Positions 9,598 to 16,886 of a stretch of 64,000 nucleotides of DNA are shown here, piece after piece. This stretch comes from Calditrichota bacterium. GTDB lineage: Bacteria; CLD3. The DNA is taken from positions 242,715 to 306,714 of the forward strand of contig QQUF01000008.1 in the NCBI GenBank assembly GCA_008501735.1, written 5' to 3'. The notes beneath the pieces were generated by a model. That model saw nothing but the letters and a program-made list of their open reading frames with translations. It was not told where the DNA came from and made no database searches. A program made the translations under genes and the position numbers. The stretch's first letter is position 1. The number at the start of each line of letters is the position of its first letter.

Positions 9598-9774
9598 TTA
9601 ATAGAATCTTCGATTTGGCAATTCTTCTACAATTTTCAATTTCTCTAATTCGGTCAAAAATCCCCAATTTGAAATTTCATTCATTGTTCTAAGACAACCT
9701 TTACAAATGTTAGTTTGAGAATCCAATTCACAAATTTTTATGCAAGGAGATTGAACAGGTGAGTTTTTATTCAT
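9598..9774 (-). CDS. Small DUF1289-type cysteine-rich protein
   Basis: This 58-residue ORF reads MNKNSPVQSPCIKICELD at its start and has four cysteines in the spacing C-x3-C ... C-x2-C (residues 11, 15, 24, 27), then an EISNW segment and a C-terminal ELPNRRF. This matches the short DUF1289 family, whose signature is SPCxxxC, GCxRTxxEIxxW and a terminal xLPxR-like tail. The four cysteines suggest a metal site; the biochemical role of the family is not established. It lies 9 nt downstream of the MoeB-rhodanese gene on the same strand and is probably co-transcribed with it. Confidence 0.8.
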   Translation of the reverse strand: MNKNSPVQSPCIKICELDSQTNICKGCLRTMNEISNWGFLTELEKLKIVEELPNRRFY

Positions 9775-9783
9775 TTTTTTAGC

Positions 9784-10923
9784 TTAATAAATTGGGATTG
9801 AGGAATCAATTTCTTTTGCCCAAGCCAAAATTCCACCTCTTAGACTTTTCACAAATTTGAAATTTTTCTCTTCCAAAATTTTGCAGACTTTTGCAGAGCG
9901 GACTCCTGAACGGCAAAAAACGACCAAATTTTCATTCGGGTTTAATTCACCGATTCTTTCTTCAATTTCATTTTGTGGAATGTGAACAGCTCCTTCGATT
10001 TTTGCAATTTCAAGCTCATAGCTTTCTCTAACGTCCAAAAGTTTTGGCTCGTCTGGGCTTTCAAGTTGTGCTTTTAGTTTTTGGACAGAAATTTCATTTG
10101 GATTCTCAGAAGCTCTTTCTTTTGGCAAAACACCACAAAATTCTTGGTAGTCAATTAGCTTAGTAACAGTTGGGTTTTTTCCGCAAATGACGCAGTTTTC
10201 GTTTTTACGAATTCGCATCTCGGTGAATTCCATTGAAAGAGCATCGTAAAGCAAAAATCTTCCTTTGAGTGGCTCACCAATTTCTGTGATAATTTTTATC
10301 GCTTCTGTCGCTTGAATGCAACCGATAATTCCGGGAAGAACTCCAAGAACTCCGCCTTCTGAACAAGAAGGAACAAGTCCTGCTGGAGGAGGTTCAGGAT
10401 AAAGACAACGATAACAAGGTCCGTCTTCAAAGTTGAAAATCGAAGCCTGTCCTTCAAACCTGAAAATGCTTCCGTAAACATTTGGTTTTCCAAGTAAAAC
10501 ACAAGCATCGTTTACAAGGTAGCGAGTTGCAAAATTGTCCGTTCCGTCAATAACCAAATCATAATTTTTGATAATTTGCAGAGCATTTTCAGAGGTCAGA
10601 GCTTCTTCGTGGCAAATAAAATTTATGTAAGGGTTTAGTGCTTCAAGTCGTTCTTTAGCACTTTTTACTTTTGATTTACCTAGATTTTTAGTCCCGAAAA
10701 GAACTTGCCTTTGCAAGTTGGATTCGTCAACAACGTCGAAGTCAACTAAACCGATTGTTCCAACTCCTGCGGCTGAAAGATAAAGTAAAACAGGACTTCC
10801 GAGTCCACCCGTTCCAACTACTAAAACTTTAGCATTCTTTAGTTTCTTTTGACCTTCAAGTTGAATTTCGGGCAAAATAAAATGCCGACTGTAACGGCTA
10901 AATTCTTCTTTTGAAAACGTCAT
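9784..10923 (-). CDS. moeB: MoeB/ThiF-type adenylyltransferase fused to a rhodanese domain
   Basis: The enzyme activates the C-terminal Gly-Gly of a ubiquitin-like sulfur carrier (MoaD or ThiS) by adenylation, and the rhodanese domain can supply sulfur. Residues 1-250 form the E1-like ThiF fold: a nucleotide-binding VVGTGGLGSPV loop near 35-45, the DFDVVDESNLQRQ acidic/Arg motif and two zinc-binding CxxC pairs (CYRC, CVIC). Residues about 275-379 form a rhodanese domain with active-site loop CRSGVR (Cys337). The 379-residue length fits MoeBR fusions. No MoaD, MoaE or ThiS gene is visible in the window; modA at 47853-48611 and a MocA-like gene at 28521-29105 are the only possible molybdenum partners. 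Confidence 0.92.
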   Translation of the reverse strand: MTFSKEEFSRYSRHFILPEIQLEGQKKLKNAKVLVVGTGGLGSPVLLYLSAAGVGTIGLVDFDVVDESNLQRQVLFGTKNLGKSKVKSAKERLEALNPYINFICHEEALTSENALQIIKNYDLVIDGTDNFATRYLVNDACVLLGKPNVYGSIFRFEGQASIFNFEDGPCYRCLYPEPPPAGLVPSCSEGGVLGVLPGIIGCIQATEAIKIITEIGEPLKGRFLLYDALSMEFTEMRIRKNENCVICGKNPTVTKLIDYQEFCGVLPKERASENPNEISVQKLKAQLESPDEPKLLDVRESYELEIAKIEGAVHIPQNEIEERIGELNPNENLVVFCRSGVRSAKVCKILEEKNFKFVKSLRGGILAWAKEIDSSIPIY

Positions 10924-10995
10924 TTTTCTCTTTTTTAGTTTTTAGCCTGAACTCCGCTGAGAGCGTAGAACCCGCAATTTTGTTTCTTTCAAAAT

Positions 10996-11064
10996 CTATC
11001 GGATAGCTTAAAGCTATTTGATAGAAAATATTTCTCATCCGATGGCTTGAGTCCATCTGATGAG
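10996..11064. repeat. Pair of related intergenic hairpins (REP-like)
   Basis: Two inverted repeats lie head to tail between two minus-strand genes. The first pairs CTATCGGATAGCTT (10996-11009) with AAGCTATTTGATAG (11011-11024). The second pairs CTCATCCGATGG (11034-11045) with CCATCTGATGAG (11053-11064). The two share the cores ATCxGATxGCTT and the closing TxTGAT, so they look like diverged copies of one element rather than two unrelated hairpins. The two G-T pairs of the first stem form G-U pairs only in plus-strand RNA. There is no T-run, so a terminator is unlikely. Confidence 0.6.
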
Positions 11065-11073
11065 TTTTGAATT

Positions 11074-12153
11074 CTATTTTAAATCTTGAAGTGCAGGAAA
11101 AGCACCGAAACTTAGTTGTCTTAAGTTTGGCAATTTTGTTACACCTTTTTTGCGTAGGAAAATTATTCCTTTTGTCAAACTTGCACTTAAACTTCCGTAG
11201 TCGTTCACTTGTGTTTGGAATTTTTTGTTCCCGAAAACTTCAAAGCCTTCTGCTTTTGTGAGGAAATTTTCTACAACTTCAGCACTTTTGAAAAATTTAC
11301 TTCCTGTTCCGAAGTCAAAACTAAAAGCAAAAATTCCACCTTTGCGGAGAAGTCTGTGAAATTCTTTTAAAATCTCTTCTTGGTTTTCTTCCAAGCCGTC
11401 AAACCAAAAGATTCTGTCAAAAGACTCATTTTCAAAAACAGTTTTTGTTTGAGTTTGGATTGAGGATTTTATTGCCAAATCTAATTTTCTGTTGTTCTCG
11501 CGTGCAGAGTTTACAATTGATTCGTTACTTTGGGTGTTCCAAACTTTGCAATTCTCTGTTGCCAAAAAGTAAGAGAAAAGTGAGTTTGCACCTTCAATTT
11601 CCAAAACGTCCATTCTTCCGTCAACTTCCGATTCCGCGACAAAGTGAGAAGATTCCCAAATCTTTAGCCAATGTGAACTAAAGTCGTTTGAAAAAGTAAT
11701 CTTTTTGTTTTCTAAAAGTTTTTTAGTTAAGAAAATTCTATCAACAATTGCACGTTTTGAAAGGCTGTGTAAGTCCTGTAAATCTGCAACTTTATTTATT
11801 CCTTTGGTTGTTTCTGCGGAAGTCAGAACTTCGGGAGTTTGTTCATTTGTTACCAAAGTTTGAATTACGTTTACTTCGGTTTTTTGCTTTAGAGTTTGTT
11901 CGCATTCTTCCAAAAGGTGTTTTGATTCTAAGTCTTCCGAGTCCAATTCTAAAACAATTTTAAAGTGTCTGATTGCTTCTGAGTATTCTTTTTGTTCTTT
12001 GTGCAAAATGGCTAAGTTGAAGTGAGCGTTCAAGTGTTTTGGCTCAACTTCTAATGCTTTAGTGAAGTTCATTTTTGCTGCTTTGAAGTTTTTCTCTTGG
12101 TAATCTTCAAGACCTGCTTGGCAAAAATTATCAGCCATATCGTTAGTGTTCAT
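11074..12153 (-). CDS. TPR protein with methyltransferase-like C-terminal domain
   Basis: Of its 359 residues, the first 85 or so contain two TPR units (GLEDYQEKNFKAAKMNFTKA and ALEVEPKHLNAHFNLAIL). Residues about 155-345 resemble a diverged SAM-dependent methyltransferase: VLEIEGANSLF at the motif I position, FDRIFWFDGLE where motif II/post-II would be, and EFHRLLRKGGIFAFSF, typical of class I methyltransferases. The usual glycine-rich GxGxG of motif I is absent, so cofactor binding is doubtful. The start at 12153 is supported by GTAAGGAC upstream. Substrate unknown. It is transcribed alone or ahead of moeB, separated by the REP-like hairpins. Confidence 0.6.
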   Translation of the reverse strand: MNTNDMADNFCQAGLEDYQEKNFKAAKMNFTKALEVEPKHLNAHFNLAILHKEQKEYSEAIRHFKIVLELDSEDLESKHLLEECEQTLKQKTEVNVIQTLVTNEQTPEVLTSAETTKGINKVADLQDLHSLSKRAIVDRIFLTKKLLENKKITFSNDFSSHWLKIWESSHFVAESEVDGRMDVLEIEGANSLFSYFLATENCKVWNTQSNESIVNSARENNRKLDLAIKSSIQTQTKTVFENESFDRIFWFDGLEENQEEILKEFHRLLRKGGIFAFSFDFGTGSKFFKSAEVVENFLTKAEGFEVFGNKKFQTQVNDYGSLSASLTKGIIFLRKKGVTKLPNLRQLSFGAFPALQDLK

Positions 12154-12189
12154 TTTTTGTCCTTACTTTAAATTCTAATCAGTTTTTAT

Positions 12190-12321
12190 TTGAGGTTTGA
12201 GCTGAAGTTTAAATCTCAAAAGTTTTTTGAATGGTTTTTAGTGGTACAAGTGCATTCTTTAGTGGAAAATCAAAAATTCCAAATAGTTGTAAAATTTAAT
12301 TTGTTGAAAAACAAACCTCAA
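12190..12321. promoter_or_regulatory. Divergent intergenic region with widely spaced 10-bp inverted repeat
   Basis: The perfect inverted pair TTGAGGTTTG (12190-12199) and CAAACCTCAA (12312-12321) flanks the centre of the 221-bp space between the divergent methyltransferase-like gene and glgP. The arms are 112 bp apart, so they do not form a terminator. They could be two operators for one dimeric regulator, or chance in an AT-rich spacer. Confidence 0.3.
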
Positions 12322-12374
12322 GAAATTAACTTCTTCACCCGATTTCAAAGATAATAAAATGGAAAGATTTAGCA

Positions 12375-14924
12375 ATGCATTATAAATTACGAGACTTTCG
12401 AGTCGTCGGTAAAATTCCCAAAGAAATTAGTAGAATTGAAGATTTAGCTTACAATATTTGGTGGTCTTGGAACCGTGAAGGAAGAGAGCTTTTTCGAAAA
12501 ATTGATACAAAGGCTTGGCTTGATTCTCACGGAAATCCTGTCCTTTTTCTCAAGACAGTTTCCAACGAATCTTTACAAAATGCAGTTACGAACAAAGAAA
12601 TTTTTGCTTACTACAATTTTGTAATTGAAAAATTCGACAACTACTTGAACACTCCTGAAACTTGGTTCAACAAAAATCACTCAAATTTTAATCCTAAAAG
12701 ACCAATTGCTTACTTTTGTGCAGAGTTTGGTTTGACGGAAGTTTTACCGATTTATTCTGGTGGACTTGGAGTTCTTGCTGGCGACCACGTGAAGACTGCA
12801 AGTGACTTGGGTTTGCCTTTTATCGGAATTGGCTTACTTTATCGAAGCGGTTACTTTCGACAAGAAATTAATTCACTTGGAGAACAAATTGCAAAATACC
12901 CAAAACTTGATTTTGCAAATTTACCAATTCGTTTAGTAAAAGACGACAAAGGCAGAGAAATTTTTGTTGAAGTCAGAATTTTGGGAAGAACTGTTTCGGC
13001 AAGGGTTTGGCAACTTAATATCGGCAGAGTTACACTTTATCTTTTGGATACAGATTTTCAACGTAACTCAGAAGAAGACAGAAAAATCACGAATCAACTC
13101 TACGGAGGCGACAGTTATACAAGAGTTTCGCAAGAAATACTTTTGGGAATTGGTGGTGTAAAGGCTTTAAGAAAACTCGGAATTAAACCTTCTGCTTGGC
13201 ATATGAATGAAGGACATTCGGCTTTTCTTGGTCTTGAAAGAATCAGAGAATTTATTTCAGAAAGGGAGCTTTCATTCGACCAAGCACTTGAGGCAGTTGC
13301 TTCAAACACACTTTTTACGACTCACACTCCTGTTCCTGCTGGAAACGACAAGTTCGGTTTTGACTTGATTGAACAATTCTTTAGTGAATACTTAGAAGGA
13401 CTCAAAATTTCAAAAGAAAGATTTTTTGAATTGGGAAGGAAAGGTGATGAGTTTAACCTTACCGTTCTTTCACTAAAGCTTTCGCGTTACCACAACGGAG
13501 TTAGCAAACTTCACGGACAAGTTTCGCAAGACCTTTGGAAAGATTTGTGGGGCGAAATTCCACCTGCACAAAATCCAATTGACTATGTTACAAATGGAAT
13601 TCACACAAAAACTTGGCTTGCAAACGAGTTAGCGGAACTTTACACAACAAAGCTTGGAACTGATTGGGAAGACAAAATTTCGGATTTGGAAAATTGGCAA
13701 AAGATTTTGAAAATTGCTGATTCAAAACTTTGGGCTGTTAAACAAAAGCAGAAAATCCGAATGATTGAATTCATCAAAGTAATGCTTCAGCAACAGTATG
13801 AATGGGAAGGAGTTAGAGGAACTAAGGCTGAAAACCCTGAACTTTTGCTTGACCCGAATGTTTTGACGCTTGGTTTTGCAAGAAGGTTTGCGACTTACAA
13901 AAGAGCGAACTTGATTTTCAAAGACAAAGAAAGACTCAAAGAAATCTTGAATCACTCTGAAACTCCGATTCAGTTAATTTTTGCAGGAAAAGCTCACCCG
14001 GCTGACCAACCCGGACAAGAAATTGTGAAAGAAATTTATCAACTTTCACGAGAGCCTGAATTTGAAGGAAAAATCATAATTCTTGAAAATTACAATATGA
14101 AAATTGCACGGTACTTGATGGCTGGAGTTGACATTTGGCTCAATAATCCGCGAAGACCTTTGGAAGCAAGTGGAACAAGTGGACAAAAAGCTGCACTTAA
14201 TGGAGTTGTAAATTTCAGTGTTCTTGACGGTTGGTGGTACGAAGCTTGGGATAAAACAAATGGTTGGGCAATCGGAAAAGAAATTGAGTATGAAGATACA
14301 GAAAAACAAGACTTAGTTGATTTGAACTCTTTTTACGACACCTTGCAAAGGAAAATTTTACCTGCTTACTACAACAAAAATAAAAATGGTGTTTCAAAAG
14401 ATTGGATGAGTTTTGTCAAAAAATCAATAGCAACAAATGCTCCTCAGTACTCAACCGACCGAATGGTAAAAGACTACTTCACAAAATTTTACAGCAAAGC
14501 AAATCAAAGTTTCGACAGACTTGCTTCAGATAATTTCTTAGTTGCCGATTACTTAGTAAACTGGAAAAATAGACTCTTTGAGAATTGGGAACAAGTCAAA
14601 ATAGAGTTAGTTTCTGAAAAAGGAATTGACGGACAACTTTTAAAAGTTGGAGATTCGTTAGAAATTATTGTTAGAGTTGAGCTTGGAATCTTTGCCAAAG
14701 AAGAAGTCTCAGTTGAGCTTTACGTAGCTGGAATTGACGAAATGGAAGCAAACACTCAAATTGTAAAAATGGATTTGATTGAAGAACAAGACAATACAAT
14801 TCTTTGTAAAGGAATTTTTGCACCAAAATTGAATGGGAAGTTCGGTTATTCCGCAAGAATTATTCCTAAAAATGATTTGATGGTTCATAAGTATGAACTT
14901 GGTCTTGCAAAGTGGATTGATTAA
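12375..14924 (+). CDS. glgP: Alpha-glucan (glycogen) phosphorylase
   Basis: The enzyme releases glucose-1-phosphate from glycogen or maltodextrin using pyridoxal phosphate. The 849-residue protein has the N-terminal DUF3417-type start found in the short bacterial/archaeal phosphorylase class (ISRIEDLAYNIWWSWNREG), the AYFCAEFGLTE segment, the WHMNEGHSAF motif, FTTHTPVPAGND, and the PLP-binding region EASGTSGQKAAL, where Lys605 is the expected Schiff-base lysine. GFARRFATYKRA is also typical of the family. The C-terminal 130 residues are a beta-rich domain common in this class. It stands alone on the plus strand; no other glycogen gene is in the window. Indicates storage-glucan breakdown. Confidence 0.95.
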   Translation: MHYKLRDFRVVGKIPKEISRIEDLAYNIWWSWNREGRELFRKIDTKAWLDSHGNPVLFLKTVSNESLQNAVTNKEIFAYYNFVIEKFDNYLNTPETWFNKNHSNFNPKRPIAYFCAEFGLTEVLPIYSGGLGVLAGDHVKTASDLGLPFIGIGLLYRSGYFRQEINSLGEQIAKYPKLDFANLPIRLVKDDKGREIFVEVRILGRTVSARVWQLNIGRVTLYLLDTDFQRNSEEDRKITNQLYGGDSYTRVSQEILLGIGGVKALRKLGIKPSAWHMNEGHSAFLGLERIREFISERELSFDQALEAVASNTLFTTHTPVPAGNDKFGFDLIEQFFSEYLEGLKISKERFFELGRKGDEFNLTVLSLKLSRYHNGVSKLHGQVSQDLWKDLWGEIPPAQNPIDYVTNGIHTKTWLANELAELYTTKLGTDWEDKISDLENWQKILKIADSKLWAVKQKQKIRMIEFIKVMLQQQYEWEGVRGTKAENPELLLDPNVLTLGFARRFATYKRANLIFKDKERLKEILNHSETPIQLIFAGKAHPADQPGQEIVKEIYQLSREPEFEGKIIILENYNMKIARYLMAGVDIWLNNPRRPLEASGTSGQKAALNGVVNFSVLDGWWYEAWDKTNGWAIGKEIEYEDTEKQDLVDLNSFYDTLQRKILPAYYNKNKNGVSKDWMSFVKKSIATNAPQYSTDRMVKDYFTKFYSKANQSFDRLASDNFLVADYLVNWKNRLFENWEQVKIELVSEKGIDGQLLKVGDSLEIIVRVELGIFAKEEVSVELYVAGIDEMEANTQIVKMDLIEEQDNTILCKGIFAPKLNGKFGYSARIIPKNDLMVHKYELGLAKWID

Positions 14925-14926
14925 TT

Positions 14927-14958
14927 TTTGAGGTGTTTTTTCCAAATTAATAATTTTG
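14927..14958 (+). promoter_or_regulatory. Possible Bacteroidota-type promoter for hutH
   Basis: TTTG (14927-14930), a 20-nt spacer and TAATTTTG (14951-14958) match the Bacteroidetes pattern TTTG-N19-21-TAnnTTTG, 21 nt ahead of the hutH start codon. The region is AT-rich and the match could be chance; whether this organism's primary sigma factor uses this pattern is not known. Confidence 0.3.
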
Positions 14959-14978
14959 ACTAAAATTAGGTTTTCAAA

Positions 14979-16493
14979 ATGACAAAAGTCTCAAACAAAG
15001 TTGTTCTTGACGGCGAAACTCTAACAATTGAAGAAGTTGTTTTAGTTGCAAGAGAAAGTGCTAAAGTAGTCCTTTCAAAAAATGCTCAAGAAAAAATTTC
15101 GAAATCTAGAAGTGTAGTTGAAAAGATTCTTAAATCTGACAAAGCTTACTACGGAATTAACACGGGTTTTGGAAATTTTCAAGATGTTCAAATTTCTGAA
15201 AAAGACCTCGGAAAATTACAAGAGAATCTAATTATTAGTCACGCTGTCGGAGTTGGAGAACCTTTGCCAATTGATGTTGTGAGAGCGATGTTGCTTTTAC
15301 GAATTAATACTTTGTGTAAAGGTTTTTCTGGAATTCGGCTTAAAGTTGTACTTACTCTCATTGAGATGCTCAATTATGAAATTACTCCTGTTGTTCCTGA
15401 AAAAGGTTCAGTTGGTGCAAGTGGCGATTTAGCTCCTCTTTCGCATATGGCTTTGTCCTTAATTGGCAAAGGCGAAGTTTTTTTCAAAGGCAAAAGAATA
15501 CCAACTCAAGAAGCTTTTGAAGAGTGTGAAATCTCAAAAGTAACTCTTCAAGCAAAAGAAGGTTTGGCTTTGAATAACGGAACGCAAACAATGACAGCAA
15601 TCGGAATTCTGACACTTTTTGATGCTGAAATTCTTGTTCGAAATTGCGACGTTGCAGGAGCGATGACACTTGAAGCACTGAAAGGAAAATCAAGTCCTTT
15701 TCACCCAAAAATTCACGAGCTTCGCAAACATTTAGGACAGACAACGACTGCAAAGAATATCAGAAGTTTGACTGAAGGGAGTGAATTGATTGACTTGGTT
15801 GATGAGGACACGAAAACAAAAGTCCAAGATGCTTACTCACTTCGTTGTATGCCACAAGTTCACGGAGCTTCAAGAGACTCTTTTGCTCACGTAAGACAAG
15901 TTTTGGAAACAGAAATCAATTCAGTTACTGACAATCCGATAATTCTTGGTGATGAAGAAAAGATTGTTTTTTCAGCAGGAAATTTTCACGGACAACCTAT
16001 TGCTTTGGCGATGGACTTGCTTGGACTTGCTATTGCTGAACTTGGAAATATTTCTGAAAGAAGAACTGCAAGGCTTGTTGACCCAAAATTAAACTTCGGT
16101 TTACCTGCTTTTTTAACAAAAGAGGGTGGTTTGAATTCGGGTTTAATGATTACTCAATACACAGCAGCAGCATTGGTCTCTGAAAATAAAACCTTAATTC
16201 ATCCTGCAAGTGGAGATTCGATTCCAACTTCTGCGAACCAAGAAGACCACGTTAGTATGGGAACAATCGGAGCAAGACACGCAAATGAGATTTTGAAGAA
16301 TATACAAAACGTCGTTGCAATTGAAGTTCTTAGTGCAAATCAAGCACTTAGTTTTCGGAAAGAAAAACCTGGAAAACTGATTCGTGAAGTCGTAAAACTT
16401 GTAAACTCAGTTGTTCCAAAGATTGACCAAGACAGAGAATTTCATAAAGATATTTCTTCGGTTAGAGAATTGATTAAGAATAAATTATTTTAA
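14979..16493 (+). CDS. hutH: Histidine ammonia-lyase
   Basis: The enzyme deaminates histidine to urocanate using a self-made MIO cofactor. The cofactor triad Ala147-Ser148-Gly149 lies in GSVGASGDLAPLSHMAL. The Ser87-His88 pair in IISHAVGVGE favours histidine over phenylalanine or tyrosine as substrate. YGINTGFG near residue 58, NGTQTMTA, QDAYSLRCMPQ and the C-terminal GTIGARHA are also typical. Its 504 residues fit the family. No hutU, hutI or hutG is adjacent, so the rest of the histidine degradation pathway must be elsewhere or the enzyme has another use. A TTAGG weakly resembling a ribosome site precedes the ATG. Confidence 0.92.
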   Translation: MTKVSNKVVLDGETLTIEEVVLVARESAKVVLSKNAQEKISKSRSVVEKILKSDKAYYGINTGFGNFQDVQISEKDLGKLQENLIISHAVGVGEPLPIDVVRAMLLLRINTLCKGFSGIRLKVVLTLIEMLNYEITPVVPEKGSVGASGDLAPLSHMALSLIGKGEVFFKGKRIPTQEAFEECEISKVTLQAKEGLALNNGTQTMTAIGILTLFDAEILVRNCDVAGAMTLEALKGKSSPFHPKIHELRKHLGQTTTAKNIRSLTEGSELIDLVDEDTKTKVQDAYSLRCMPQVHGASRDSFAHVRQVLETEINSVTDNPIILGDEEKIVFSAGNFHGQPIALAMDLLGLAIAELGNISERRTARLVDPKLNFGLPAFLTKEGGLNSGLMITQYTAAALVSENKTLIHPASGDSIPTSANQEDHVSMGTIGARHANEILKNIQNVVAIEVLSANQALSFRKEKPGKLIREVVKLVNSVVPKIDQDREFHKDISSVRELIKNKLF

Positions 16494-16516
16494 GTGAACA
16501 AAAATCTTTGTTCACT
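16493..16516. repeat. Hairpin directly after the hutH stop
   Basis: Arms AGTGAACAAA (16493-16502) and TTTGTTCACT (16507-16516) enclose a 4-nt loop, and the stem begins within the last base of the stop codon. There is no T-run on either strand, so it is more likely a 3' processing or stability structure, or part of a repeat, than a terminator. Confidence 0.5.
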
Positions 16517-16525
16517 ACTACTCAT

Positions 16526-16556
16526 AAAAAAAGCCGTTAGATATTTCTAACGGCTT
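16526..16556 (-). terminator. Terminator for the kinase-fusion gene
   Basis: AAGCCGTTAGA (16531-16541) pairs with TCTAACGGCTT (16546-16556). Read on the minus strand, the stem is followed by seven T residues, so it terminates transcription coming from the 16887-21950 gene. It sits 330 nt downstream of that gene's stop. Confidence 0.75.
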
Positions 16557-16886
16557 CAACCTCCTCCCTTATTTTAGCACCAAAAGGGAACTCTTTTTAA
16601 CATCCAACTAAAAGCCAAGTAATCATTGGCTTAGTTAAATTTTTGTGTCTCAATTTTTTTAAAAGATCTCTGAGCCTTTCTAATTTCTTTAAAGCTATTT
16701 TCGTGCCGATTTGTGTCTCTGCTGCAAATGCTGAATAAACAGTTATTTATAGAAGAATTGGTTTCGTCGTTGTGTCTGGCGAATCACCATAATTATAGGT
16801 TGGCAAATTTGATATATGGAATAAAAATAGAGATTTATAGAAAATGGTATTTAGATAGTAAATTGGCGAATCGCCATAAGGTAAGT
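16557..16886. other. Gene-free spacer with repeated short words
   Basis: No convincing gene was found in these 330 bases between convergent genes. The word TTTGTGTCTC appears twice (near 16640 and 16710) and resembles the arm of the hairpin at 24317-24356. TGGCGAATCACCATAA (near 16778) and TGGCGAATCGCCATAA (near 16864) are a near-identical palindromic word repeated 86 bp apart. A plus-strand open frame of 70 codons runs through here into the kinase gene but has no recognisable domain and no ribosome site. The spacer looks like decayed repeat material. Confidence 0.45.

Noticed and set aside
14979..16493. Tyrosine or phenylalanine ammonia-lyase
   Set aside because: The selectivity pair is Ser-His, as in histidine ammonia-lyases, not the Tyr/Phe-type pairs.
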